DNA from: Brucella tritici | GTDB lineage: Bacteria; Pseudomonadota; Alphaproteobacteria; Rhizobiales; Rhizobiaceae | Reading direction: 5' to 3' | Assembly: GCF_008932295.1 (NCBI RefSeq) | Contig: NZ_WBWA01000026.1 | Location: 1-64,000, forward strand | Length of the DNA: 64,000 bases | In this document: positions 53,179-62,900 of the stretch, one piece after another | Position numbering within the stretch: the stretch's first letter is position 1 | Layout: every line of letters begins with the position of its first letter | Position numbers and translations under genes: made by a program | Notes under the pieces: generated by a model | What the model was told of the DNA's origin: nothing | Seen by the model: only the letters and a program-made list of their open reading frames with translations | The model's database searches: none

Positions 53179-54285
53179 ATGATGGGGATCAAATCCTTCC
53201 TTCTGGCAACGACCGTCGTGACGGGCTTTGTAGCGGCTGCCACTTTTTCCGCGAGTGCGCAGGAGCGGGTGGTCAATATCTATAACTGGTCGGATTATAT
53301 CGACCCCCAGATTCTTGAAGATTTCAAAAAAGAGACCGGCATCAACGTTGTCTATGACAACTATGACTCCAACGAAATTCTTGAAACCAAGCTTCTGGCC
53401 GGCGGGAGCGGCTATGACGTTGTAGTGCCGTCGGGCGAATTTCTCGGACGCCAGATTCCGGCGGGCGTGTTCCTGAAGCTCGACAAGGACAAGCTGCCGA
53501 ACCTCAAGAACATGTGGGATGAAATTTCCACCCGTGTCGCAACCTACGATCCGGGCAACGAATATTCCGTCAACTATATGTGGGGCACGACCGGCATCGG
53601 CTACAACAAGGCCAAGATCAAGGAAGCGCTCGGCACCGACACGATCGACTCGTGGGCTGTGCTGTTCGACCCGGAACAGTCGGCCAAGCTGAAGGATTGC
53701 GGCATCTATCTGCTTGATTCAGCCAGTGAAATGCTGCGTCCGGCCCTTAACTATCTGGGTCTGGATCCGAATTCCCCATCGCCGGACGATTTGCAGAAGG
53801 CGCAGGACCTTTATCTCAAGATCCGCCCGAATATCCGCAAGTTCCACTCGTCGGAATATATCAATGCGCTGGCCAATGGCGATATCTGCATGGCGATCGG
53901 CTATTCAGGCGACATCTTCCAGGCTCGTGATCGCGCCGAAAAGGCCAATCAGGGCGTCGAGATCGGCTATTCGATCCCGAAGGAAGGCGCGCTGATCTGG
54001 TTCGATCAGATGGCAATCCCGGCAGACGCCAAGCATGTGCCGGAAGCGCTTGAATTCATGAACTACATGATGCGTCCTGAAGTGGCTGCCAAGGCTTCGA
54101 ACTACGTGTTCTATGCCAATGGCAACAAGGCCTCGCAGGAGTTCATCGACAAGGAAATTCTTGACGATCCGGAAATCTATCCGACCGAAGACGTCATGAA
54201 GAAGCTGTTCGTGCCGACGCCTTATGACACCAAGACCCAGCGCGTGGTCACCCGCGCCTGGACCAAGATCGTCACCGGCCAGTAA
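53179..54285 (+). CDS. potF: Putrescine/spermidine ABC transporter substrate-binding protein
   Basis: 368 aa from ATG 53179 (GGAG just upstream; ATG 53182 equally possible). A Sec signal (MMGIKSFLLATTVVTGFVAA, cut near ASAQE, about 26) precedes the mature protein. PotD/PotF marks are RVVNIYNWSDYIDPQILEDF (about 28-47), YDSNEILETKLLAGGSGYDVVVPS (about 61-84) and DQMAIPADAKHVPEAL. The aromatic and acidic residues of the polyamine site (Trp in NWSDY, Asp in GYDVV) are in place. First gene of a potFGHI operon; likely imports putrescine for the puuA/puuB-like pathway at 44-47 kb. Confidence 0.93.
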   Translation: MMGIKSFLLATTVVTGFVAAATFSASAQERVVNIYNWSDYIDPQILEDFKKETGINVVYDNYDSNEILETKLLAGGSGYDVVVPSGEFLGRQIPAGVFLKLDKDKLPNLKNMWDEISTRVATYDPGNEYSVNYMWGTTGIGYNKAKIKEALGTDTIDSWAVLFDPEQSAKLKDCGIYLLDSASEMLRPALNYLGLDPNSPSPDDLQKAQDLYLKIRPNIRKFHSSEYINALANGDICMAIGYSGDIFQARDRAEKANQGVEIGYSIPKEGALIWFDQMAIPADAKHVPEALEFMNYMMRPEVAAKASNYVFYANGNKASQEFIDKEILDDPEIYPTEDVMKKLFVPTPYDTKTQRVVTRAWTKIVTGQ

Positions 54286-54330
54286 GAGCCAAAATACTAT
54301 GGGACCGATATGTCCCGCCCGACATCGTGA

Positions 54331-54364
54331 AGAGCGGCCCACTGTGCAGACGGAGGGCCGCTCT
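54331..54364 (+). other. Intra-operon hairpin between potF and potG
   Basis: Perfect 10-bp stem AGAGCGGCCC (54331-54340) / GGGCCGCTCT (54355-54364), 45 nt after the potF stop, no T-tract. Such hairpins after binding-protein genes protect the upstream mRNA and raise its level relative to the rest of the operon. Confidence 0.6.
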
Positions 54365-54451
54365 GCGTCTTGTAATACAGCATAATTATCGAGAGCGGTC
54401 CCGCTTTTAAGACAGGCTTTTGGTTCCGGGTAGATCGGATAGGGGAACGGA

Positions 54452-55597
54452 ATGGAATCTTTTGGCAGCTTTCGCCGCAAATTTGCGCCCTGGAACGATC
54501 CGGCGGCCAAGCCCTTCATTTCTTTTGAGAATGTGACGAAAATCTTCGGCGATTTTACTGCCGTTGATGACCTCTCGCTCAATGTTTTCAACCGCGAGTT
54601 TTTCGCGCTGCTGGGTGCTTCCGGCTGTGGCAAGACCACGCTGATGCGCATGCTGGCAGGCTTCGAGGAGCCGACATCGGGCCGTATCACGCTCGACGGT
54701 CAGGATATGCGCGGCATCCCGCCCTATAAGCGCCCGGTCAACATGATGTTCCAGTCCTATGCGCTGTTCCCGCATATGACGGTCGAGAACAATATCGCCT
54801 TCGGCCTCAAGCAGGACGGTATGGCGAAATCGGAAATCGATGCGCGCGTCGCTGAAATGCTCAAGCTCGTGAAGCTGGAGCAATATGGCAAGCGCAAGCC
54901 GCATCAGTTGTCGGGCGGCCAGCGGCAGCGCGTGGCGCTTGCCCGCTCTGTCGCCAAGCGCCCCAAGGTGCTGCTGCTGGATGAGCCGCTTGGTGCGCTC
55001 GACAAGAAGCTGCGCGAAGAAACCCAGTTTGAACTGATGGATTTGCAGGTCAAGCTTGGCATGACCTTCATGGTCGTGACCCACGATCAGGAAGAAGCCA
55101 TGACCATGTCCGACCGTATCGCGGTCATGGACAAGGGCCGCATCAAGCAGGTGGCGACACCGGCGGAAGTCTATGAGGCGCCGCGCTCCAAATTCGTGGC
55201 TGACTTCATCGGCAATGTGAACATCATCGAAGGCGAAGTGGTGAAAGCCGCCAATGGCGAGGCGGAAATCGCAACCGAAAAATTCGGTTTCCACATTCAG
55301 ACCGAGACCCGCGAGGAACTCAATCCGGGCCAGAAGGTCTGGTATGCAGTGCGCCCGGAAAAGACCCGCATTTCGCGCACCAAGCCGGAAGAAGCTTCAG
55401 TCAACGCGGTGGAAGGCGAGTTGTGGGATATTGCCTATTTCGGCGATATGACGGTGTTCCACGTGCGGCTCGAAAATGGGCGCACGATTAAGGCCGCAAG
55501 CCTCAATGCCGTGCGCAAGACCGAAAATCCGCTGACCTATGACGAGCGCGTCTGGGTTTCCTTCGATACCGACGCCGGTCTGGTGCTGACTGCCTGA
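54452..55597 (+). CDS. potG: Polyamine ABC transporter ATP-binding protein
   Basis: 381 aa, the typical PotA/PotG length. ABC domain: Walker A LGASGCGKTT (about 54-63), Q-loop FQSYALFPHMTV (about 103-114), signature LSGGQRQRVAL (about 152-162), Walker B VLLLDEPLGALD (about 173-184), switch His in VVTHDQEEA. A C-terminal TOBE regulatory domain (about 290-375; VRPEKTRIS, GELWDIAYFGDMTVFHV) is present as in MalK/PotA-type proteins. It lies 166 bp after potF past a hairpin and 10 bp before potH. Confidence 0.95.
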   Translation: MESFGSFRRKFAPWNDPAAKPFISFENVTKIFGDFTAVDDLSLNVFNREFFALLGASGCGKTTLMRMLAGFEEPTSGRITLDGQDMRGIPPYKRPVNMMFQSYALFPHMTVENNIAFGLKQDGMAKSEIDARVAEMLKLVKLEQYGKRKPHQLSGGQRQRVALARSVAKRPKVLLLDEPLGALDKKLREETQFELMDLQVKLGMTFMVVTHDQEEAMTMSDRIAVMDKGRIKQVATPAEVYEAPRSKFVADFIGNVNIIEGEVVKAANGEAEIATEKFGFHIQTETREELNPGQKVWYAVRPEKTRISRTKPEEASVNAVEGELWDIAYFGDMTVFHVRLENGRTIKAASLNAVRKTENPLTYDERVWVSFDTDAGLVLTA

Positions 55598-55607
55598 GGA
55601 GGCCACC

Positions 55608-56519
55608 ATGCAGAAGCTTATCGCTTCCATTGCCAGCCGCCTCGTCATCGCGATACCCTATTTCTGGCTGCTGGTATTCTTTCTTGTCCCGTTTTTCATC
55701 GTCTTCAAGATTTCCCTGTCGGAAGTCGCGATGGCGATCCCGGCCTATACGCCGACCTTCGATCTGGCGCAGGGGTTTGCTGCGACCTGGGAGAGAATAA
55801 AGCAGCTTTCATTCGACAATTATCTGTGGCTGCTGGACGATCCCCTTTATTACAAGGCCTATCTGTCGAGCGTTCGCATTGCGGCTATCTCCACCTTCCT
55901 GACCTTGCTGGTGGCCTATCCGATGGCCTATGGCATTGCGCGCGCGCCGACGACAATCCGCCCGACGCTGCTGATGCTGGTGATCCTGCCGTTCTGGACC
56001 TCGTTCCTGATCCGCGTCTATGCGTGGATCGGTATTCTGAAGCCGGAAGGGCTGCTGAACCAGTTTTTGATGTGGCTCAATGTCATCGATACGCCGCTCA
56101 ACATTCTGAACACCGATACGGCGGTCTTCATCGGTATCGTCTATTCCTATCTGCCTTTCATGGTGCTGCCGATCTATTCGTCGCTTGAAAAGATGGATTA
56201 TTCACTGATCGAAGCGGCGCAGGATCTGGGCTGCACGCCGTTTGCCGCATTCTGGAAAATTACGTTTCCGCTGTCGCTCGCCGGTGTGCTGGCAGGCTGC
56301 TTCCTGGTCTTCATCCCGGCTGTCGGTGAATTCGTGATCCCCGATCTTCTCGGCGGGTCGCAGACATTGATGATCGGCAAGACGATCTGGAGCGAGTTCT
56401 TCTCCAACCGCGACTGGCCAGTATCATCCGCTGTTGCGGTGGTGCTGCTGATCCTGCTGATCGTGCCGATTGTGATCTTCCAGCAGGTGCAGGCACGCGC
56501 GCAGGAAAAGGGGAAATAA
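55608..56519 (+). CDS. potH: Polyamine ABC transporter permease
   Basis: 303 aa, ATG 55608 preceded by GAGGAGG. About six membrane helices: IAIPYFWLLVFFLVPFFIVF near the N-terminus is the first. The EAA loop is EAAQDLGCTPFAAFWKITFPLS (about 203-224). The large periplasmic loop before helix 2 is typical of PotB/PotH. It pairs with PotI to form the channel for the PotF ligand; the gap to potI is three bases. Confidence 0.94.
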   Translation: MQKLIASIASRLVIAIPYFWLLVFFLVPFFIVFKISLSEVAMAIPAYTPTFDLAQGFAATWERIKQLSFDNYLWLLDDPLYYKAYLSSVRIAAISTFLTLLVAYPMAYGIARAPTTIRPTLLMLVILPFWTSFLIRVYAWIGILKPEGLLNQFLMWLNVIDTPLNILNTDTAVFIGIVYSYLPFMVLPIYSSLEKMDYSLIEAAQDLGCTPFAAFWKITFPLSLAGVLAGCFLVFIPAVGEFVIPDLLGGSQTLMIGKTIWSEFFSNRDWPVSSAVAVVLLILLIVPIVIFQQVQARAQEKGK

Positions 56520-56522
56520 GCG

Positions 56523-57344
56523 ATGAACAACAACTGGTCCCGTTTCAATATCGCATCGGTGGTTGTCGGCTTTGCCTTCCTCTATCTGCCCATCGTGCTG
56601 CTGGTCATCTATTCGTTCAATGAATCCCGGCTGGTGACGGTCTGGGCGGGGTTCTCGACCAAATGGTATGTTGAGCTGTTCCGCAATCAGGCGCTGATGG
56701 ATGCGGCGTGGGTGACGATCCGCGTCGGGCTTCTGTCTGCAACGATTGCGACTGTTCTGGGCACGCTCGCAGCACTTGCGCTGACACGCTATACGCGCTT
56801 TCGCGGACGCATCCTGTTTTCGGGCATGGTCTATGCGCCGCTGGTCATGCCGGATGTCATTACCGGCCTGTCGCTGCTGCTGTTGTTCGTGGCGATGAAT
56901 TTCGACCGCGGCTTCTGGACGGTAACGCTCGCGCACATCACCTTTTCGATGTGTTTCGTCGCAGTCGTCGTACAATCGCGTCTGGTGAGTTTTGATCGCT
57001 CGCTGGAAGAAGCGGCAATGGATCTGGGTGCGCCGCCGGTCACAACCTTCATGAAGATCACATTGCCGGTGATTTTGCCTGCGGTGGTTTCAGGCTGGAT
57101 GCTCGCATTTACCCTGTCGCTCGACGATCTTGTGATCGCAAGCTTTACCTCCGGTCCGGGTGCAACGACGTTGCCGATGAAAATCTACAGCCAGGTGCGT
57201 CTTGGCGTGACGCCGGAAATCAACGCGGTCTGTACAATCCTGATCGCGCTGGTGACCATCGGCGTCATTATTGCTTCGGTCGTCAACAAGCGCCGTGAAG
57301 TGCAGCGCCGCCGCGACGAGCAGGCGGCATTCCGTATGGGATAG
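56523..57344 (+). CDS. potI: Polyamine ABC transporter permease
   Basis: 273 aa. Six membrane helices starting with ASVVVGFAFLYLPIVLLVIYS (within about 10-30), and the EAA loop EEAAMDLGAPPVTTFMKITLP (about 161-181) followed by the conserved SLDDLVIASFTSGPG stretch (about 199-213) of PotC/PotI permeases. The C-terminus is charged (KRREVQRRRDEQ). Last gene of the operon; it converges on the AsmA gene with only 21 bp between stops. Confidence 0.94.
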   Translation: MNNNWSRFNIASVVVGFAFLYLPIVLLVIYSFNESRLVTVWAGFSTKWYVELFRNQALMDAAWVTIRVGLLSATIATVLGTLAALALTRYTRFRGRILFSGMVYAPLVMPDVITGLSLLLLFVAMNFDRGFWTVTLAHITFSMCFVAVVVQSRLVSFDRSLEEAAMDLGAPPVTTFMKITLPVILPAVVSGWMLAFTLSLDDLVIASFTSGPGATTLPMKIYSQVRLGVTPEINAVCTILIALVTIGVIIASVVNKRREVQRRRDEQAAFRMG

Positions 57345-57354
57345 TGAAAAACAG

Positions 57355-57377
57355 AAAAACGGGGCTTACTGCCCCGT
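57355..57377 (-). terminator. Terminator of the AsmA gene, overlapping its stop codon
   Basis: ACGGGGC (57359-57365) / GCCCCGT (57371-57377) around a 5-nt loop that contains the AsmA stop codon (57366-57368). Reading leftwards it is followed by TTTTTCTGTTTTT. It also lies 15 nt beyond the potI stop. Confidence 0.8.
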
Positions 57378-59315
57378 TCCCATTGAGGACGGCGAAATAA
57401 ATGGCCGATCCCACGAGCCGCCGACGAAGAAATTGAGCGGCGGCTTGGCGGGCGGATTTTCGGCAGGCTGCTGGTTGTCCTGACCGTCCGTGCTGCCTTC
57501 CTGTGGCTGCTGCGGCTGGCTGTTCGGGAACACGACTTCGCCGCTCAGCGCCAGGCTGCGATCCACAAAAGGCACGATTCCTGCCAGTGTCAGCGTGCCG
57601 TCGGATGTATCGAGGCGCGCATTTTCCAGCGTAGCCACCCCGTCGGACAGATTGGCCTTCACATCCAGACGATTGAAGGCGAGCGCAACATTTTCCTTCC
57701 GCTCAAGAGCGAAGAAGCGCTGGCTCTGCGCTTTGGTGAGAAAATCCTGCACGGCAAAGCCCTGCATCTGGCCATTGTTGAGCTGAATGGAAACATTGCC
57801 CTGCGCATTGGTCAGTAGGCCGGACCAGCGATTGGCCGGACCTTTCATGAAAAGCGAGACATTGCCTTTGCCGCTCACGAACGGCTTGTCGAAGCCAAGT
57901 GCGGTGAAGAACTGCGAACTGTCGATATCCGAGGCGTTGAAGCGCAATTCGCCGCTGGCGCTCTTCAAGTCGCGCACAATCTGAACATTGGCTTGCATGA
58001 TGCCGTTGAAGGCTTTGGCATCGCCGATGTCGAAGATGGCGCGGCCACCGCGTATCTGTACCGCAGCCGCTACGCCCGTCATGGTCACGGGGCCTGCTGT
58101 AGCGTTTTGCGCGGAAAGGCGAAGATCAACTTCCGCACGATCGATAAAGCTCGTATCCACGACATCGCGGTCGTGATTGTTGCGCTCGTTCGGCGAACGC
58201 GCTCCGCTGTCAGGCAGCGGAATGAAAGCCGAAAACAGGCGGCGAAGGTCGAGCTTGTCGAAAGCCAGCGTGCCGGTCACAGCCGGTTGCTCCTGCTCCA
58301 GACCGATCTCGATCACACCTTTAGCCGGGCTGTCGCTGGCGGTCATTTCCACATCTGCGAATTTCAGTCGCTTCGGCGTCGCGGTAATAGTCGAATCCAG
58401 TGAGAAAGCGCCAATTTCGGCGCTGCCTGCAATCGGAGGAAGGCTCAGCCAGCGCACTGCGCCACTGAGCGACGGGGTCTTGGCGGTCAGATCGCCTTCG
58501 AAAAAGCGATCCTTGGAAATATTCGCCTTGCCCTGAAAGGTAAGGCTTAGCGGATTGGCAGTCAGGCTCGCGGTCACATCCGATGTGCCACCAGCCAGAA
58601 GCGGCAGGGCTTGTGCCGCAGTCAGGCTGAACTGGGAGGTTTCGTCACGCCATTTGGCGCTGCCCTTCAGCGTTGCGGCGCTCGATGTGCGCGGCCATTC
58701 CAGCGTTGCACTGACATTGGTTATCTGTTCGTCATTGGTGATTTCCGGCTCGCTGCCCGGACGGTTGAATGCAATCGTTCCATCGCGGACCACGACGCGA
58801 CCGAAGGGTTGCGAAGCCTGCTGTGCAGCCTGCGCATTGTCGCCGGAGCCGCTTTTTTGCAGGGCGCGTTGCGCACGGATTGCAGTGCCGAGCCGTCCGT
58901 TGGAATTGGCGATGGCATCAAGGAGTTGCGAGAAATTCGAAACCGGGCCGTCGAGATTGACATGTGGGCGGACGATCTGCGTTTCGGAAAAGGAGATATG
59001 TCCCATGATGGCATCGAGCGGCGAGAGTTCCACGTCGATACGGTCTGCGCTCATGAGCGGCTTCTGTCCCTGATCCGTAAGCTTGCTGAGCGTCACACCA
59101 TTCAGGGACGCGCGCAGAACAGGAAACACTTTCAGGCGAGGGGCTTGCCTGAGTTCGACGCTATAGCCGGTCCAGGCGCTGATTTCCTGCGCAACGCGAA
59201 TACGGATGGCATCGGTCGAGACGATGAAAGGCACCACGGCCAGCAAGGTTGCTGCAGCCGCGGCGCAGAGAATGACGAGCGCAATTATGAGGCGCATAAA
59301 TCGGGGCCAGCGCAT
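57366..59315 (-). CDS. AsmA-family protein
   Basis: 649 aa from ATG 59315 (MRWPRFMRLIIALV); a TTG one codon earlier is in frame. One N-terminal membrane helix (about 7-30) anchors a large periplasmic region. The AsmA N-domain shows VPFIVSTDAIRIRVAQEISAWTGY (within about 30-55) and PLMSADRIDVELSPLDAIMG (about 87-106), and the AsmA C-domain is around FAVQDFLTKAQSQRFFALERKENVAFN-like residues 530-555 with LDVKANLSDGVATLENARLDTSDGTL (segments). The tail is Gln/Pro-rich. AsmA proteins are bridge-like proteins moving phospholipid to, or modulating assembly in, the outer membrane. Convergent with potI. Confidence 0.9.
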   Translation of the reverse strand: MRWPRFMRLIIALVILCAAAAATLLAVVPFIVSTDAIRIRVAQEISAWTGYSVELRQAPRLKVFPVLRASLNGVTLSKLTDQGQKPLMSADRIDVELSPLDAIMGHISFSETQIVRPHVNLDGPVSNFSQLLDAIANSNGRLGTAIRAQRALQKSGSGDNAQAAQQASQPFGRVVVRDGTIAFNRPGSEPEITNDEQITNVSATLEWPRTSSAATLKGSAKWRDETSQFSLTAAQALPLLAGGTSDVTASLTANPLSLTFQGKANISKDRFFEGDLTAKTPSLSGAVRWLSLPPIAGSAEIGAFSLDSTITATPKRLKFADVEMTASDSPAKGVIEIGLEQEQPAVTGTLAFDKLDLRRLFSAFIPLPDSGARSPNERNNHDRDVVDTSFIDRAEVDLRLSAQNATAGPVTMTGVAAAVQIRGGRAIFDIGDAKAFNGIMQANVQIVRDLKSASGELRFNASDIDSSQFFTALGFDKPFVSGKGNVSLFMKGPANRWSGLLTNAQGNVSIQLNNGQMQGFAVQDFLTKAQSQRFFALERKENVALAFNRLDVKANLSDGVATLENARLDTSDGTLTLAGIVPFVDRSLALSGEVVFPNSQPQQPQEGSTDGQDNQQPAENPPAKPPLNFFVGGSWDRPFISPSSMGTGQ

Positions 59316-59340
59316 CAATCATCCAATCAATGTGTTTCAT

Positions 59341-59433
59341 TAGAGCGCAGATCTGATTGAGTCGGATCGGCGCTCTAACTGTTTTTCCGCACATCTTATC
59401 CGAAAACCGCTTCACACTTTTCGGGATGCGCTC
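59341..59433. repeat. Palindromic intergenic repeat, Bru-RS-like, copy 5
   Basis: AGAGCGCAGATCTGAT...GGATCGGCGCTCTAACTG, then CTTATCCGAAAACCG / CACTTTTCGGGATGCGCTC. Closest in sequence to copy 3 at 27509. It ends 26 bp before the AsmA start codon's upstream region. Confidence 0.75.
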
Positions 59434-59469
59434 CAAGCTGTAAACCAGCAATCGGCCAAAGCAAAGACG

Positions 59470-59547
59470 CTAGTGTGGTGGATTTGAAGTTCCTGCCATT
59501 TGCATGGCATCATCGTCCAGGAACTTCAAATCCGTAAACCACACTAG
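59470..59547. repeat. CTAG-ended MITE-like palindrome, type B, copy 2
   Basis: 78 bp, inverted relative to the copy at 43802 and about 90 percent identical by eye. Arms CTAGTGTGGT... / ...ACCACACTAG (read in the orientation of the other copy), with GGATTTGAAGTTCCT / AGGAACTTCAAATCC inside. Confidence 0.8.
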
Positions 59548-59688
59548 ATGTATGACTCATCATCTGCGGTGGCAGATGACGGAATCAAATCACCAGTGCT
59601 GCTTCTTTCCTATGGTTAATCAATTGCTGCACGGAAATTAACCCTGATTTTACAGTCGCTACCAATGAGTAAATTCTGAACGAAGAAT

Positions 59689-59704
59689 TTAAGGCGTCGT
59701 TAAC
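59689..59704. promoter_or_regulatory. CtrA-box-like site, TTAA-N7-TTAAC
   Basis: TTAA (59689-59692), seven bases, TTAAC (59700-59704): a full match to the CtrA consensus. No ORF start follows on either strand within 250 bp; a strong plus-strand terminator lies 106 bp downstream. Confidence 0.6.
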
Positions 59705-59709
59705 CGGCT

Positions 59710-59837
59710 TCACGCGATAAGGGATGCAACACTGAGTGATGATCGAGCTGCCGTTTCCGGTGCTCCACTGCGAATTGCTTTCGTGTCCTTTTGTCTCTGA
59801 GATTCTGATAGCGCCGGTTCGTCCGGCGCTTTTTTTT
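59710..59837 (+). ncRNA. Candidate small RNA ending in a strong orphan terminator
   Basis: AGCGCCGG (59810-59817) / CCGGCGCT (59823-59830) with a 5-nt loop and seven T residues is a textbook plus-strand terminator, but no plus-strand gene precedes it; the nearest is potI, 2.4 kb away with an opposing gene between. A CtrA-like box is about 106 bp upstream. A transcript of roughly 90-120 nt is inferred; its 5' end is unknown and the start given is nominal. Confidence 0.45.
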
Positions 59838-59937
59838 GAGTTGAAACGAGTGGATTGAATTTGACGTTTGATTCCGACATTTGCTCGGCGTTCATATCCG
59901 AGGGATGCAAATGTCGGGATCAGACCATCAGGACATG

Positions 59938-59962
59938 AAAAAACCTCCCGCAAGGGGAGGTT
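59938..59962 (-). terminator. Rho-independent terminator of the PdhS-like kinase gene
   Basis: AACCTCCC (59942-59949) / GGGAGGTT (59955-59962), 5-nt loop, followed leftwards by six T (A938-943 on plus), 23 nt past the stop. Confidence 0.88.
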
Positions 59963-59984
59963 CTTTAGCCCTTGAAGGTGCCGA

Positions 59985-62900
59985 TCAGTCGGCCAGAACG
60001 CGCGTCGGCGGAAAGGCGATTTCAACCACAGTTCCATGCCCCGGAGTGGAATCGATGGCAAATTGCGCACGATTGGCTTCCACCATGGCTTTTGTCAGGG
60101 GCAGGCCCAGTCCAGTGCCTTCGCTGCGCCAGTCTTTCGCGGTCTCGGCCTTGCGGCGTTCCAGTGCATTGACCTGCCGGAATGGCTTCAGCGCCTGTTC
60201 GACCTCGGATTTGGTCATGCCGATGCCGGTGTCGCGCACCCGCATCACGACGTCGCCGTTCATTTCATAGCTCGTCGATACAATCACCTGGCCGCCCGGC
60301 GCGGTGAAGCGCACTGCGTTGGACAGAAGGTTCAGGGCCACCTGCTTGATCGAACGCGTGTCAGCCACGATGTCGGGCAGGTTGGACTGGAAGCTCGAAC
60401 GGATGATGACGCGTTCGCGATTGGCCTGCGGCTGCATCAGCGCGATGGCCTCGGCAATGGCATCGTTGAGCGAAACCGCTTCAAACTGCATGTCGAGAGC
60501 GCCAGCTTCGATCTTTGAAATGTCGAGCAGATCATTGACCAATGCCAGCACGTGATTGCCGGAACGATTGATGTCGCGCAGGTAATCCCGGTAGCGATCA
60601 TTGCCGATAGGGCCGAATTTTTCGTCGGCCATCAACTCCGAAAAGCCGATAATCGCATTGAGCGGCGTGCGGATTTCGTGGCTGATGCGTGCCAGAAACT
60701 CGGTCTTCTGGCTCGAAGCGCGTTCAGCTTCCTTGCGGGCGTTGGTCAGTTCTTCCTCGGTGCGCTTCCACTGCGTAATGTCGCGCAGGACAGCACAGTA
60801 CCCACCCGCATGGGGCAGTTTGCCGATGGTCATGAACAGCGGAATGAACCCACCCTTGGCTTCGCGACCGATCACTTCGCGCCCGTCATTGAGGACACTC
60901 AGAACGCCGTTGCCGGAAAGGCCATGCAGATAGTCCATCGCGGCGCGCTGGCTTTCGATGGCAAACAGCATCGAGAAGAACTTGCCTTCCGTCTCGTCGC
61001 GTTCATAGCCGAACAAAGCCGAGGCCGAATGGTTCATGGAGCGGATGCGGCCTTCCGGGTCGATGAGAACAACACCGTCCGTTGCCGTGTCGAGAATGGT
61101 CTTCAGTTCTTCGACATGATCTGCAAGCGCCTGCTTCTCGTCATCCGTATTGATGGCGACATTGATAGCGACCGGCGTTTCAGCCGGGACGGCAACAGTT
61201 TCAACGGGTGCCGGGGCAGCAGCTACCGGCATCAGGCTCAACATAAGTGCGCGGCCATCGCGCCAGGAAATGGCATTGAGATGCGCATCGACAGGTTCTT
61301 CGCTGCCATTGGCACGGCGCAGCACCATGCCCTGTCGCGTTTCACCATCATCGCTTTCGCTGTTGAACAGCACGTCCACGCCACCCGCATCGCGAATATC
61401 GTCGAGCGATTCATAGCCAGTGAGATCGAGCAAAGCCTGATTGACGTAATGAATCTTGTCGCCCGAATGAATAATCACCGGCACAGGAAGATTGGCCAGA
61501 AGAGCGGTTTCATCGCCGTAGGTCGCTGCGGAGGCCGCAAATGGGACTTCTTCCGTTGCAACGTCATCGATGAACGGCGCTTTCGCGTCAGTCTGTTCGA
61601 CCGGCTGAGAACTGTCAGCAACGGTTTCTTCCGATATGGCAGCCGTTTCGGTTTCGGCGCGCGAATTGGCAAGACCCTGCTTGCGCAGACGGTCAGCGAT
61701 TTCGCGAAACGCATTGCGTTCGGTCTTGGTCAGCCCGCCTTCGGGGCGCTCTTCGCGCTCCTGTTCCTTCAGCATGCGTGCCTGATCTGCGGCCACTTTT
61801 TCCTGCGCGCAGGCATTCAGCAGGCTGATGACCTTGTCGGATTCGCGGCGCCCCGGTGTCGGTGCGATGTCCAGCGGCGGCTTGGGCAACGTTGCAACAG
61901 GGCTATCGTCATTGGCGACTTCTTCGCTCAGCGCCAGAACGTCGTCGTCTTCGACAGATGTTGCCGTTTCAACCGGCTCGTTGACAGGCTTGCGCGTCTG
62001 CGGAATGCCACCTGCAAGCACCAGCCCGATTTCCTCCGGGTCCTTTTCGGTCTCTGCCGGACGCACCAGACCAAAGCCGCGGAAACCGGTAAACTCCCGG
62101 TCGCGGGAATAGACGGGCAGGGCGGCAAGCTCGACCGGCACGCGCAAATCCGTGCCCTCTACCGGCCACATCAACCGTTTCCCCGACCATGTGTCACGCT
62201 TGTCCAGCAGGGCCGCAATGCTGCCATCCGGATCGAAGCCGAAGACATTGGCAACATCGGCAAAGCGACGTCCAACGACGTCAGCCGCATTCGGTCCAAT
62301 CGTTGCGGCAAGGTCCGGCGATATTTCACTGAAAGTGCCGTCGGGGCCTACCTTCCAGATGAAGCGCGCTGGCGGAGCATCCTGTTCGAACACAAAGTTG
62401 CGGGGCTTCGGCTGATCGGCAGAAGCGTCTTCAGTATTTGCGCTTGCTGCTGGCTCTGGAAGCATCTCTTCCAGTATCTCTTCGGCTTCACCCTGCATGG
62501 CGACAGGTGCTTCCAATGTCGCGAGGGGAGCGTCACCGACAATGAAGAGAAGGTGCATGGGCGGCGTGTCGGTCAGTCGCGCAATCGCTCCGGGTATGGA
62601 GTGCTTTCCAGCGCGGATGCGACGTTTGACGATGCGGTCGCTCGCGTCTGCGGCTTCGATGACAAGGTCTTCCAGCGTGGTGGAGGAAATGTCGAGCGCT
62701 ACAAAACGCGGGCTTGCGGCAATCACCCGGCTGCTTGCGTCAATCAGTGCAATATGCGTGCTGTCATCGCTCAGGCCGGAAATGATGGCTTCAGCGTCTG
62801 CGTCCTTGCCATCGGCAGTCAGCAGCAGCCCGGACACGCCGTCGGGAAGGGTGATGTGCGAAACGCTGAAACGGGTGAGATCGGAACGCAATCCGCCACC

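Noticed and set aside
59710-59910. 66-codon minus-strand frame near the kinase gene
   Set aside because: It runs through the orphan terminator hairpin and lacks a ribosome site; the region is better read as non-coding.
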